From: Toxorhynchites rutilus septentrionalis
Lineage: Eukaryota > Arthropoda > Insecta > Diptera > Culicidae
Assembly: GCF_029784135.1 (NCBI RefSeq)
Contig: NC_073746.1
Location: 142,666,556 to 142,730,555, forward strand
Direction: 5' to 3'
Length of the DNA: 64,000 nucleotides
The notes beneath the pieces were generated by a model. The model ran no database searches and had not been told where the DNA came from. It was given only the letters and a program-made list of their open reading frames with translations. Of the stretch, positions 36,890 to 49,040 are shown piece after piece (within the stretch, counting starts at the first letter, position 1; the number at the start of each line of letters is the position of its first letter). Position numbers and translations under genes: made by a program.

Positions 36890-37170
36890 CCAATGAAATC
36901 GTCCTAAAAATGCAGATTTTGAAAACTTGTATTTTTGATTCGAATGAAAGTGTGTATTCCGTTTGGGTTGGAGGAAACATGAGTTTTTAACAGCAATTGG
37001 GAATTTTTTGACTCAAGCGTAACTTTTGAAAAGGGCGTATCGATTTTAGTAAGAGAAATCTTTGATGATTTATATCTCAAAAACTATGAGTCGTACCGAA
37101 ATAGTGTCTTAGAAAGAGTTATAGAGTATTGATGGTTGAATATGAAAAAAATGTACACTGAGTACACTTT
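36890..37170 (+). repeat. repeat family Y, terminal fragment
   Basis: TTGATTCGAATGAAAGTGTG, GACTCAAGCGTAACTTTTGA, GAGTCGTACCGAAATAGTG. Near-identical to 13950-14170 and inverted relative to 30880-31090. Confidence 0.8.
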
Positions 37171-37431
37171 TTACAAGTAATACAAGCTACGTTTGTGAGT
37201 TCTTCATGATGCTTCGATATAACGAAAAATTCGATACAACGACCAATTTTGAAAGTAAAATGTACGTTATATCGAAGTTACCCTATATATGGCACTTCAA
37301 ACGCAAAATAGTCAAAAACGTCCGTTGTTTGTTGTTTTCAAGGTGTCGAGACCTAAGAGACTTTCCATATAATTTCAAGACAATTGAGATTTACTATTTA
37401 AACTTCTCCTATTTTTCTAGTTTTACATCTA

Positions 37432-38110
37432 TACAGCCATTCCATACCAAACCGATATAGTGGTTCTCAGATTTTCGTGAAAATTTGTAGTTTCGTTCTC
37501 TAACGCAAAACATTTGACCCGTATTTTTTTAATTTTTTCATTAGGGTGACCATTTTCATTTTAGGGTTGTCGGAAAAATCAACTTTTTCCTCTTTTTTTT
37601 TTTTCCGAAAATGACTTTTTTCAAAAAATCGTAACATTTAGACTACAACACCGATTCAGACGATCGACATATCAAATTAAAGTCAACCACCTTGTCTTTT
37701 TTGAAAAAAATCTATGCCTGCAGAAAATTCGAATTCTGCTGTCGTTATTATTGATTGTATTCGTTTTTTATTGTTTTCATAGTCTCGGGACCAAAGGCGC
37801 TATATTTTTTAATATTTTTTATTTTCTGGAAAGCCGAGTATTTTTCACATAACATATGTCAAAGTCAAAGGGCGTTTTTTTTTTTCGTTTTTGAGTTATG
37901 ATTTTTCAAAGTTAAGCGATGGTTCCAAAAATCTATTTTTTCCTCTTTTTTCCAACAGTTATGTTCATCTGAATCGGCCTAGTAGTTCAAAAATTATGAA
38001 TTTTTGAAAAAAGTCATTTTTTGAAAAAAGAGGAAAAAGTTGATTTTTCGGACAACCCTAAAATGGAAATAGTCACCGTACTGAAAGAATAAAAAGTAGT
38101 TATTTTGGGG
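37432..38110 (+). repeat. ACAGCCATTCCATGCC-type repeat, second copy
   Basis: Same start words as 33299 and 39794. Contains self-complementary halves (GACTTTTTTCAAAAAATCG near 37615 against its inverse near 38010), so it can fold as a hairpin of several hundred bases. Confidence 0.7.
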
Positions 38111-38319
38111 TGGTTCAAAAAATCATTTTTTTCCACTTTCCCAAAAATGACTTCTTCTTTCATAACTGTTGGATCACTGAACCGATTTAGATAATCGACA
38201 TATCAAATTGAAGCCAATGCTTATTAAGCCAATCTCTTGTTAAAAAATATTGAACTAAGCTTTGGACTAGAGGTCCGCTATATTTCTTAATCTTTTTTCT
38301 TGAAAGCCGAGCATTTTGT

Positions 38320-39694
38320 CTGCCATACGTATGAAATACATATTTCTGCATAACTCGACAATTTATTAAACAAATGGAACCAAATTTGGCATGTGCGGGT
38401 TTTTAGGTACGAGAAATGTTTCTATGATGGTTTGACACCCCTCCCTTCTCTGGAAAATTTTGGATAATTGAAATCCTATATGTTCTACAATTAAATCGTG
38501 ACAAGCTATGATGTTTATGCTAACGAAATTGAATTTAATTCAAAAGTGGAAAGTATTCTGAGAGCATTCCTTGGATAGATGGAATCGTCCGATTTGATTT
38601 GTCTAAATTTTATTATATTGTCTGTATCAAACATGTATTCCATGCAAAAAAATCTGTGTCAAAAATTAAGGGAAAAAAATGAAAACAAAGGATTATTCTC
38701 ATCCTGAATTTATTTTTCTTTAATTAATTTAATTTCTTCAATTTTCTTTAATTTTATTTATAGGTTGTTAAAGTCGGTTGTTGATATACAACAAAATAAA
38801 TGAGAAAAAGGTTTTCTCATAATCCTCTGAATTGAATGATGTTTATACATGGTTTTGTTGAACTTTTCCTATAAATTTTTCAGTAATCAGATTTCAGATC
38901 ACTCAATTTTTGCTTTTTGTCCCATAACACAGTTATGATAACTAAAATCAATTCGCTTTGAAATTTGTTTCACGAGTTTAATATAGAGGTCACCACAAAT
39001 CGATTTGAAGGTCAGCTTCCTAGCTGAATACAATCCTTTTTCAGCTTCTTCTGCATCGATACCCACGTAAACATCCTCATGCCATGCTTCAAAATCTTTC
39101 ACATCAAGGTCAGCATCAACGAATCGTTGCACGTAGCTCTCCAAACATTAGTTACCCAACATGATCAACAATAACATACTTGTCTCATTATAAATTTCGC
39201 AAAATCGCAAAATGATTGAAAAGTGTGATGAACGTTATAGAAGTAGACGGTTTTCATAAATCAAGGTATCTATCTCTGTGCACTGTAATAAATTTAATAT
39301 TTAAAATAGATTTAAAAAAACTGTAAATTATGAGTCTTTGCTGAAAATCTGTAATTCTCTATATACAGGTTCTGTATCTGAAATTTGGCGAAAAATGCAG
39401 AATATCCTGAATATGTGGCAACCCTGATTCCATGTAACGGAAAAACATGTTATTTGCAAGTGGTTTAAAACATCATAAACGCGAATTGTTTCTGAAAATA
39501 ATTTGATATTATAATTACGATGCTAGAAAATCTATGGCAAAAGGAAATTGTAAAGAGTCAATTAGAAAATCAATCAATGAACAGTTCTGTGATTGGACCC
39601 ATGAACGTTCGTTCAGTAATAAAACGTGAATGTTTAAAGGTATTGATAACAAAAAATCCGTTTTGGGCGGGACGAAGTTTGCCGGGTCAGCTAG
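38320..39694 (-). repeat. CTAGCTGACCCGG repeat, inverted copy
   Basis: Ends at 39694 with GCCGGGTCAGCTAGT preceded by GGGCGGGACGAAGTTT, the inverse of the start at 34387. 38340-38460 holds the inverse of the GAAACGTTTCTTGC/AAATTTGG units. It stands in opposite orientation to 34387-35035 on the other side of exon 3. Other sequences (38899-39430) may be separate insertions. Confidence 0.65.
38899..39144 (-). pseudogene. fragment of an unidentified repeated coding sequence
   Basis: An 81-residue minus-strand frame with protein-like composition: MESYVQRFVDADLDVKDFEA, YVGIDAEEAEKGLYSARK, KSICGDLYIKLVKQISKRID. A second, more decayed copy lies at about 58625-58790, also minus (ACGTAAACATCCTCA, ACACGTAGCTCTCCAAACAT, GTTACCCAACATGATCAACA shared). 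Being repeated, it is probably part of a transposable element or multi-copy pseudogene. I do not recognise the family. Confidence 0.45.
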
Positions 39695-39737
39695 TAACAT
39701 TTAAAAAAAGTGCAGGGAGGCAGGTATTTCGTATTTT

Positions 39738-39738
<1 letters not shown>

Positions 39739-39792
<54 letters not shown>
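39739..39792. repeat. (TA)n microsatellite
   Basis: 54 bp of TA repeats immediately before an ACAGCCATTCCATGCC repeat start. At 33299 and 37432 the same start is preceded by ATAAAT or ATCTAT. Confidence 0.95.
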
Positions 39793-39793
<1 letters not shown>

Positions 39794-39795
<2 letters not shown>

Positions 39796-39960
39796 CCATT
39801 CCATGCCAAATCGATATAGTGGTTCTCAGATTTTAATGAGACCCGTATTTTTTTATTTTTTTGTTAGGGTGACCATTTCCATTTTAGGGTGGTCCATAAA
39901 AACCATTTTTTTGCATTTTTGCCAAAAATTACTTTTTCTAAAAATTCATAACTTTTGAAC
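39794..39960 (+). repeat. ACAGCCATTCCATGCC-type repeat, short third copy
   Basis: Same opening as 33299; truncated after CATAACTTTTGAAC. Confidence 0.75.
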
Positions 39961-40330
39961 TATAACTTTTGAAGTTTGAAAACTTTTAGCCATTTATTTG
40001 AAGTAAATTAGAGGCGTTTGCAATGAATTGTTCCTTTAATTTACTCCAAACTTTGATCGGTTAGCTTACAGAATGGCTAAACGTTTCAATATGAGGCGGT
40101 CACAGGAGTTTAGAGGACATAATAGACTAAAAATTTCTCTGCAAACGTTTACACTTACTGCAATATTTTCAGAATCAGAGAGGATTCTTTTTTTTTTTTT
40201 TGTTGAAGCAACAAATTAGCGTTGTACAGAGTTGGAGTTTCCAAAACTGCCTTTTGATTTGCAGTGCGATCATTATTTATCGAAATATTCACCATCAAAT
40301 ACGAAGAGGATTTTTTTTAATTCAAATAAA
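39961..40330 (-). repeat. single-arm copy of the 12760-13530 foldback family
   Basis: Shares CCTTTAATTTACTCCAAACTT, GGCTAAACGTTTCAATATGA and GTTTCCAAAACTGCC with the arms at 13230-13520. Confidence 0.65.
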
Positions 40331-40549
40331 AATATCTCGCAAAAATTGTGTTAGTTCACAAAATCTTTGAAAAAAACAGAAATAAATTTGATATTTTTAT
40401 TTTTTCCTATATTTAGGTCCACTCCATCTACACACCAAGATAAAAATATGTTCGTAAAATATTTTAAAATTCGAATGTTTAAGTTACATTTTACCTTCAT
40501 ACGTTTATCGAAGTTACAGCATTTCTAATAAGGCCTAAATATTTCGACC

Positions 40550-40780
40550 TCGCACTCTGTTCCTCTATTTTTTTTTTGTAGGGTGTATATTAGGGTGTTT
40601 TAGGGTCAATTTTTTCCCGTACGGGAAGAGATTGACCCTAAAATTTCAAAAAGTTACCCTATACAAAATGTTCACCACATCGAAAAAACACCCTTTGCAA
40701 CATATCAGCTCAATCGGACTTAACACTTCTATACTCGCGCATTGGTCTGTCAGACCGAGGAATCAATAATTCGTTCATTT
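40550..40780. repeat. dispersed repeat end (TAGGGTG...)
   Basis: Contains TATTAGGGTGTTTTAGGGTC and its inverse further on, and words such as CTATACTCGCGCATTGG. Related text is at 44640-45360 (CGAGTATACGCG, GGCACCCTAGTGTATAT). A family of unknown type; it is interrupted by the next element. Confidence 0.5.
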
Positions 40781-40811
40781 CTCAGTCCCTTTTGTAACTG
40801 GATTGAACGAA

Positions 40812-42526
40812 GAGTTTCAATCTAGTATCGAGTTCGGCTTGAGCGACGGTGCCGATTGGACGTGCTCGTTCGCGCTCCGTGTTTTTCCTTTGAGTGTCGC
40901 TGTTGTTTCGATGAAATTTTTAGGCGTTTCAATAAAAGATGCACTAGTGTTATATAAAAGTGCGCTTTTTTCATCGCTACATTGAAATCCTGTTGAATTT
41001 GTTCAGATTTCCTGGATATTTGCGGAAAATGCCGTGCAAAAGTGCAGTGCAGTGTGCGGCGGAGAGTATTAGTCTCTCGTTTGGTTTCGTGTTACAACAT
41101 GTTTCTCATTTTTCTGCGTAATTGCCGTGTGTGTGTTTTTGTATATGCATTGAAATTTAGTCTTCGCAGTGTCAATATCAAATCGTGTTCTAAGTGAAGA
41201 TATCACGATTATGAAAGAATGGGAAAGAGCTCAGATCGGTTCTCATGGTGAAAGTGTCCCAAAAAAGTGTGCAAATCCATCCATGCGGAAAGGTGATTCG
41301 TTGATCAGCGCACTTTCAAGAACGACACAAGTGCTGTACAAGTGAATTCTCACATATAGAATTTCTGTGGCAGTAGTGTAAAGTTTACTGCCAAGAAGTT
41401 TTCCATCCTTTTCTTTCTCACTTCAAGCGACAACAGTGTATGCGTGCCATGTCGGACGTCTGTTTGGCATGTTTGGTACTAGTGTGTGCGTATTTGCATC
41501 GTGATAAACTTGGCTGTGTAGTAACATCAAACAACGTCCAGTATCTGCCTATGTGTGTTGGTGACACCACTTGTAGTCTTGTCGGCTCGTCGCTATTTGC
41601 GTATTTGCAAATAAAACATCATCGCACAAAAGTTTTTATACAGGGACGTGTGATTCTAGCTGTTTTGTGCGCGTTTACGTTGCTCTGTTTGTGTGGTTGG
41701 GTCCTTATTACTGTGGAAAGCTCTTTTTGTGTACCTTCTTCTATATCCCTACCTTATAGAGCGCGATTAACAAAAAAATATATCGCCGATCCAATCTATT
41801 TTAGAAGAGTTTTCTTGGTTGCCTTTATAGATTAGCATTTAAAATATTTTGCCAATTCGATATATATGGAAGGAGCTTTTTCGGTTGCCTTCTAAGATTG
41901 CCCAAAGGTTACCTCCGTGTGATACAATGAAGATGAATTACGTGCGACTAGGCACAAAGAACATTATCAGTCTAATATATCGCAGAGGAGACCTTTTCAG
42001 GCCACTCTATAACATCTTTATTCTCTACGAAACGCATTTGATTTTTCGTTTTCGTTTCGCCGAGTAGTTGTTTCCGCGCTTACAAAACCGAATCACTAAC
42101 TGGAGTTCCGGTTCTTTTGCAGAGGAGACCGTTTCAGGTCATCCTTTAGAATATTCAGCCGCTGCGAAATTCATTTGAGTTCTGAGTGTTCGTTTCGTCG
42201 AACAGATGATTCTTACCTCCCCCACTAACAACAATCCCTTCCATGATATTCGCTAGGGAACCACGCTATAGAGGCGACCCTTCTGGCCTTCTGGGCGGCG
42301 AATATCATACTAACATTCCTTCCTTTCCCCTGGTGACTGTAAGGACGTGGCCGGCGTCGTTATTGACCATTTAAAGCTCGAATCATCAGAAATTGCACAA
42401 CGAGAATGATTTGCTAGTCCCAAGCGTCATTCTGAGTGTTCTTTGTGCAATTTGGTTGTTTCAGGTGAATCACGGAGAGCAACTACGAATTGTGCAGTCT
42501 ACCCAAGCTCAAGCTCAAGCTCAAGC
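40812..42526 (+). mobile_element. non-autonomous retroelement with (CAAGCT)n tail
   Basis: Flanked by a long target duplication: TTTTGTAACTGGATTGAACG occurs at 40790-40809 and 42527-42546 (21-23 bp in all). The 3' end is (AAGCTC)n. The last 300 bp (42230-42526) is homologous to the minus strand of 60355-60660, so it is a dispersed 3' end. The leader has a GGACGTG word, like the downstream promoter elements of insect LINEs, at 40858-40864. No endonuclease or RT is present in 1.7 kb, so it is likely an internally deleted or parasite derivative of a LINE. The 131-residue frame at 41440 is hydrophobic and not recognised. Confidence 0.75.
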
Positions 42527-42548
42527 TTTTGTAACTGGATTGAACGAA

Positions 42549-43137
42549 ACCATATATTAACTATTCGTCGTTAGGTTCATACGTTCAAAAGCAAAATAAA
42601 AAAGTTTGACTTTCGTAGAATTATTTGCTAAATATGATGGTCATACATATACACACTTGTGAAATAATTTCACTTGTGGAATAACTGTAAACAGTGAACT
42701 ATAAACTATTCGGTGGCTTATGGTAATTTTTAACAGTTACAGTTTCGGTGATATTTTTTTTATAATGAACAATATCGACAAGAAAACAAGGAAAAGAACA
42801 GGAAGTTCCTAGAAATCCTTTTACATCATCTTTTTATGCCCCATCTAAAAAAAGGCATCAATTCATAGTTTACCAAGAATACAGAGACAAAGAATATTAG
42901 AAATATGCAAACTTTATATTCCAGAACCTTTATCATCTGGTGATAATCTAGAAGGTCGTTATACATTCTTCTCTTCGATAAAAGACTCGAAAAACACGCA
43001 ACAACTGCATGAAATGTACAAAATATGTTTGTTTCGAGCATGCAGTTATGCTATGTTCTGATTCTAACTCCAATGAAACCACAATCGATTAATTCGTTTT
43101 TATGTTATTTTATAGCTCTTTATACTTCCATGAATTA
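42549..43137. other. non-coding intron sequence
   Basis: Nothing recognised. Confidence 0.5.
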
Positions 43138-43139
43138 TA

Positions 43140-44424
43140 AAGGGTGTGTCACATCAAATTGCATCACGGAAAAAAACGCTGTTGAAATTCTCCCAGTAGA
43201 CCGATCCTTTTGAAAATTTTAGACAGTAAAATAAAAACTATTAAACAACTTTTGGCATTTTCTTTTTATTCATACTTCGAGCCCAAGCCCGTATGCTCGC
43301 ACCTTCCTCTTTACCCATAAGTCCATAAGGTTCTGTACAACGTCAGGTTGTAGTTTTTTTTTGAACAGAAATCCATTTTCTCTTGAACTCCGCCTCCGAT
43401 TTGACAACTTTTGGGTTCTTCCGGAGGGCCTGCTTCATAATCGCCCAATATTTCTCTATTGGGCGAAGCTCCGGCGCGTTGGGCGGGTTCATTTCCTTTG
43501 GCACGAAGGTGACCCCGTTGGCTTCGTACCACTCCAACACGTCCTTTGAATAGTGGCACGAAGCGAGATCCGGCCAGAAGATGGTCGGGCCCTCCTGCTG
43601 CTTCAATAGTGGTAGTAAGCGCTTCTGTAGGCACTCCTTAAGGTAAACCTGCCCGTTTATCGTGCCGGTTATCAGCTCCGCTTTCCGCAAGAGCAGATCG
43701 CTTGCCACACCATGTACTTTTTGGCAAACTTGGATAGTTTCTGCTTGCGAATCTCCTGAATTTGTCCTCTGCGGAGAAGAACAACAGGCCCGGCAGCTGA
43801 CGAAAGTCCGCTTTGACGTAGGTTTCGTCGTCCATTACCAGGCAATGCGGCTTCGTCAGCATTTCGGTGTACGGCTTCCGGGCTCGCGTCTTCCCCACCA
43901 TGTTTTGCCTTTCGTTGCGGTTAGGAGCCTTCTGAACCTTGTATGTACGCCGGCCCTCCCGCTGCTTCTTGGTCCGCTGGACGAATGAACTTGACAAATT
44001 CAGCTTATTGGCGACATCCCGGACCGAACTTCTCGGATCACGTCTAAACTGCTTAACTACGCGCTTGTGATCTTTTTCACTGACGGAGCATCCATTTTTG
44101 CCGTTCTTCACCTTCCGGTCGATGGTTAGGTTCTCGAAGTATCGTTTTAGTACTCTGCTGACCGTGGATTGGACGATTCCCAGCATCTTACCGATGTCCC
44201 GATGTGACATTCCGAATTCTCGAAATGAGTGCGCAGGATTAATTCACGACGCTCTTTTTCGTTCGACGACATTTTTCCAAATTTACGAAAAATTGACAGT
44301 GAAGCATGGCCAACGTGATCTATACACTCTTATCTGATTATAAGCGAAAGCTGAAGATATAATTCCTAAATATTAAATTTCTACAGCGTTTTTTCCGTGA
44401 TGCAATTTGATGTGACACACCCTT
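43140..44424 (-). mobile_element. ITmD37E-type DNA transposon (1285 bp)
   Basis: TIRs AAGGGTGTGTCACATCAAAT at both ends in inverse orientation, matching over about 40 bp (continuing TGCATCACGG, CGCTG). TA target duplications at 43138-43139 and 44425-44426. Contains a degenerate transposase on the minus strand. Size and TIR arrangement agree with the mosquito ITmD37E group of the Tc1/mariner superfamily. Confidence 0.93.
43270..44272 (-). pseudogene. ITmD37E transposase (DD37E), frameshifted
   Basis: Cut-and-paste transposase relic of about 334 codons from ATG 44272 (MSSNEKERRELILRTHFEN). Then MSHRDIGKMLGIVQSTVSRV is a helix-turn-helix for TIR binding; NGKNGCSVSEKD and the second HTH follow. 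Catalytic residues: MDDETYVK (first Asp), FWPDLASCHY (second Asp), and Glu in ELRPIEKYW. I count 37 residues between the second Asp and the Glu, the DD37E signature. At least three frameshifts: near 44215, near 43708, and at an A run near 43345. The triad is intact in sequence, but no enzyme can be made. Confidence 0.92.
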
Positions 44425-44639
44425 TATTCAGTTGATTACTTTTAATTGATAACACATAAAATTCGAATTTCGTTATTTGTGTTGGAGGATCAAAAATTAC
44501 TCTGTTTTGAGGAGGCTGAATTAGATGACTATTAAAACATAATAAAGACGAAGAACACATATTTTTTGAAGTTTTTTCATTTAATAATACCCTCTTCTTC
44601 AAATAAATGCCAATAAAACCTGAAAATACACAATGGCAA

Positions 44640-45365
44640 CATCACAGAGAAGTTCAATTTTCGGTCTGTGACACCGTGCGCGAGTATACGCGTTATGATT
44701 TTGCACGCGAGTACAGGAGGGTTAAGAGAGAGTGGCGCAAAGCGGTCAAAGTTTGAGTTTTTTGAAAATCGAAAAATGATCCAAGGAGGGTGTAAAGGAA
44801 ATCAAGATTTACAGTTATCTAAAAAAAAATTTGTTTGTCAAAAATCGACTTTTCAGATGGGAAACAATTTTTTTTGACAATTTTTTTTCCTGATGACAGT
44901 AAAACTCCACGAGTCATGCAATTTTTACATCGGAAAATGTTTTTGAAAACCCCAATTTCTGGTGATTTTTCAGTTTTCAACAACACTCAAATTTTAACGT
45001 CTGCGTCACTAATAAATGAAGTTCGAATGAGCTAATGTAATCAATATAACTATTTTTGTTGGCACCCAAAATCATATGTTTCGCCTCGTAGTCCGAAAAA
45101 AACGAAAAGTCCCAGAGTATCGATCCTAGACGAAAAAAAAATTTTCGAGATGACACTAGATCTCGACGTTTCATCCAACTTCAAGACATTTGGCATCTAT
45201 TTTTTTTCGAAAACCCCGATTTCCTTTACTAATCCCCTTCCCCGCCCAACTCCGATTGGGCTGATATTTTGCATAGGGTATTTTTTCGAGGTGGTGAACA
45301 TTTTTTATGAGGTAACTTTTTTGAAATTAGAGATGACTATTTTCATTGGCACCCTAGTGTATATC
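44640..45365. repeat. decayed repeat with TATACGCG/CACCCTAGTG words
   Basis: Related to 40550-40780 (CATAGGGTATTTTTTCGA, GTGAACATTTT). No coding frame is persuasive. Confidence 0.4.
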
Positions 45366-47480
45366 TAGAAAATTATATGCCTTCAATGCTTTTTTTCCTG
45401 AAACGATTGCAAAGATTATATGAAATGGTTGAAAACGGAATAAAGTAGTGAACAACGACTATTAAATACATGAAGATTTTTGTAAAGTCATTGGACTACA
45501 CCATGACACTTATTGTGGTAGCAGATACATATTACTATCTCATTAATATCGATTATCTCGCCGTGATCAGGTTGAACGTGAGAACGGTGGCTACCAATGT
45601 ATGGCGAATGTTTAAGCTGAGGAATTTTAAAATCGATACCGTGTCAGCTCATCAATTTTCACACCTGAGTGACCCTGAACATCCTGAATGCTTCAATTAA
45701 CCTATTAACACATACTCATCATCACTCTAAGTCGGACAGCCAAAACTGGCACATGAGAATATACTCTGTGATTTGATTGATTCGCTCACTACTTGATCTT
45801 GTGCTCGAGTATAGCTGCTAAAATCTTTCATTTCCTGCAACCTTGTGCGAACCGGCTTCAATTCTTGCTCAAGCGATTGTTCTTTTCAGTCAACATGAGG
45901 AAACATTACATACTCACATAAGAAGAAGAAAAATGATCCGAGCGACGGGCGTTGTTTTGTCCTTGGGGCACAAGTGCGACAAAAAATTCAACAATTGACA
46001 AACAAAAAAGCTGAACCAAGCGACGATCCCCAGGAAGAGGGAATCCAACACAACCACACCGGCGATTTTTCGGTTTGAGAACTGTCGTTTTTTAGTCTTT
46101 TTTTTGCAAACGAGTGGTTAGACTGACCGTCCCCTCCCTGAATCCAAAGGTCAGCTGGTTCCAATGACCAGGCCTTCTCCACACAGACTCTGACAAAGCG
46201 AGAAGCGCAGGAAAACCTTCAAAAGCGCACGTTCTGAGAATTTGCGTACGCCATTCTCATCGCTGCCGCTGCTGCTGCAAGTGAGCTCTGCAAGTTGTTT
46301 CTTCCGAGCTAAAAATAAAGCCCTTCGAACAAAAATGAATGAATGATGGTGTGGGGGTGTGTTGAGGAGGGTTAACGCCAGCGAGTATAGTCCAAAATAA
46401 GTGCTTGCAAAAAGTCTGTCTGTGTTTTGCTGATGTTGTTTTGCTTTCGCAACAGGAGACTCATGCGGAGGTTCTTTTGCCACTGCTGCTGCGCGCTCAG
46501 TTTGGTTGGAGCCAAGCGGTTTCATGTTGAAACGATATGAAAGTGGCCCAATCGGTTTTTGATCCAAGGGGGAATATATGCTGTTTAGTATGTTCACAAG
46601 TCTCTCTCTCCCGTGCTGGGAGTGTCGTTGTGGGTGTATATGTGCGCACAGATTCTCACCAAAGTTCCGCAATCATTTGCATTAGCAGCTCTTCCACGTT
46701 TGATGTTGTTGCTGGTCCAATGTGGTCGCTAACAAGGCGGCTTCTCTAAGGCCCACCAGTCAATTGCAAGTACTGTATCAATGCGTCGCCAGTCTAGCGT
46801 AAAACGAAGTGAGTTGTCTACCGATCGCTTGTAACTTATTTGGTGCTGTTTGCGGGGCATGTTATAGGTAGCTACGGTGATCCCCGGCAGAGGTTCTCAC
46901 ATACAGAGCTGTACAGAGGAAGTAGTAAATTATGCAACGGGGGATGTTTACAGCACCATTTCGGTTTCTCAACTTTGTATGCTGTACGCTTTGGATGCTG
47001 TTGCAGAGTGATCGGTAGCTTTAGCACAAATTTCAACTGACGGGATCGTAATATTCAATTCTGGAAACTTGTGAAAATATTCGCAGTAGAGCAAATTTCG
47101 CATATTTTCAGGTCATTCTAGGTCAAATACTCCCAACCGTACGATATTCAGCTGGATGCTTTTCATCCGCTTTGATGGTATCCGATGCTTCTGGAAATTG
47201 TCTTTCTCTAGCTTCCGTCTTGTTATGATCAGCCGAAATACCATAATCGATTTGAAGTGTTGACCTCCTTTCGCGCAGTTATTGCGCAAACAGCAAAAAG
47301 CAGCTACTCATCCATCCAATCTGAGCGATAACATATTTAGAAGTTATGATAAAGTAATGGAAGTTGCATCGTCATCTACAGCTTACCATTCGACGCTTGG
47401 CCGGAAATGTGACCAGAAGGCGAAATTCTGCTTTGTATATTTTGCCGAATAAATAGGGTGGAATTTGAAACCAAGGGCAT
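45366..47480. other. mostly unique intron sequence; GC-richer block 46000-47040
   Basis: No repeat ends and no recognised protein. The 173-residue minus frame at 46151-46672 has low-complexity parts and no domain. A regulatory role is possible because it escaped transposon filling, but nothing specific supports one. Confidence 0.35.
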
Positions 47481-47810
47481 GATGTTTTTTTTTTGACGTG
47501 GGACTACGTCTAACCGGAGTATATGGGGGGTAAAATGAAAACCTAAACACAGAACATGAAGGAAAAAATGAAAGATTCTGAATGCTTATAACTCAAACAT
47601 TTCTTACTGGATCAGAAAGATGTTTGCATCAATTGGTAGGGAATGATTCTACGTATCTATCGCCATCGCCAAAATATTATTTTTCATTAGATAAACAATT
47701 GAATAACTGTAAAATGTTGAGCGTTATCTAAACGCCCTGACTGCCTCGTTTTGATTGGCTCGGTTTACGGTTTCCCCAAAACAGCCATCTAAACCAAGCA
47801 GCCTTGAGTT

Positions 47811-48290
47811 AATCGGCATTGCAAATACATGAAAAAAGGGGGAGCTTTTGTTCCCACCGGAATGTGTTCCCTAACAGAGATTTTAAAACCAAGGTGCCTG
47901 GAGGAAATCGGCATTGTAAATACATGCAAGTAGGGGGTATTTTTGTTCCGACTGAAATGTGTTTCGCCTACACAGACTTCAGAACCAAGTTGTCGGAGGG
48001 AATTGGCATTGCAAATTCATGTATGTCAGGGGCATTTTTGTTCCGACTGAAATGTGTTTCCCTAACACAGACTTCAAATCCATGGAGCGTGGGAAATTGG
48101 CATTGCAAATACATGCAAGTCGGGGGAATTTTTGTCCCGACTGAAATGTGTTTGCCTAACATAGACTTCAAAACCATGGTGTCTGGGGAGATTGGCTTTG
48201 CAAATAAATGCAAACTGCGAGTATTTTTGTACTCGCTTGCTTTTGTGAAGACTAGAATATATTTCCTTAACACGGTCTTTTAATCTTAGG
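47811..48290 (+). repeat. tandem array, period 94-95 bp, about five units
   Basis: Units start at 47811, 47906, 48001, 48095 and 48189 with AATCGGCATTGCAAATACAT-like text and carry TTTTTGTTCCGACTGAAATG and CCTAACACAGACTTCA. The period is not a multiple of 3 (mostly 95), so the open frames across it are accidental. Confidence 0.92.
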
Positions 48291-49040
48291 AACTTGGGAA
48301 AATCATGCAGACATTAGAGACGAATGAATGTTCGTGTTAAAAGCCTCTATAGTATAAAAAGTAGAAGTTGAAGTTGTTGTTTCATGCAAGCCGGGGGTAC
48401 TTCTGCACTCGCATGTTTTTTTGTACTCCGAAAAGTGTTTTCTTAACATGGATTAAAAAAGCAGGTACGAGCACAACGCTTCGGCTCGGTTATTCAATAT
48501 TGCATTGAAAGAAATGCATTCATATCTTCTGCTCACTGAATTTTTACGCATACCATTTGATGTTTAGTCAAAATGTCGACAACCATTTGCTCCAACCATA
48601 GGCGTTATTGATTAATCAATATGCGTTCGACGTACATGTTAAAATCGAAAATGAGTGCCTAAAGTTCATCAAATCAAGCAAATGCGCGGTTCGAGAAGTA
48701 CGTACGCTTGAGAGATGCAAACTTCAGAGGGAAATGATGAATAAAATAATCGTTTGATAATTCTTCCGTTCACCTATTTTGTCCTAGGCATCATACCAAA
48801 CGTAAAAGGACTGTCGTTAAATTTACATGTAACGAAGAACATAATCTATCGGCAAGGCGAATGAACTGAAAAGTTTAAAATCTCTATAATTCATCACGTT
48901 CGTTCGTATCACAATGCATGAACTGACCTTACATGTCGTTTATTCAATCTCTTTACTCACAAAACAGATATATTGAATTCGGAAATTGTTTCATTCAATC
49001 AAGAATTTGATCAATACAAACATATGATTGCTAAGCTAAG

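Noticed and set aside
40800..40990. Alternative first exon of the kinase gene
   Set aside because: The GGACGTG promoter word and leader-like sequence belong to a retroelement bounded by a target duplication.
41440..41835. 131-codon hydrophobic frame with possible membrane segments
   Set aside because: It lies in the leader of a non-autonomous retroelement, has no recognisable domain and no sign of conservation.
46151..46672. 173-codon minus-strand frame
   Set aside because: No domain, uneven composition and no splice or promoter context. It may be chance in a GC-richer region.
47819..48283. 154-codon frame with repeated sequence
   Set aside because: It crosses a tandem array whose period is mostly 95 bp, so the frame cannot be maintained between units; an accident of lacking stops.
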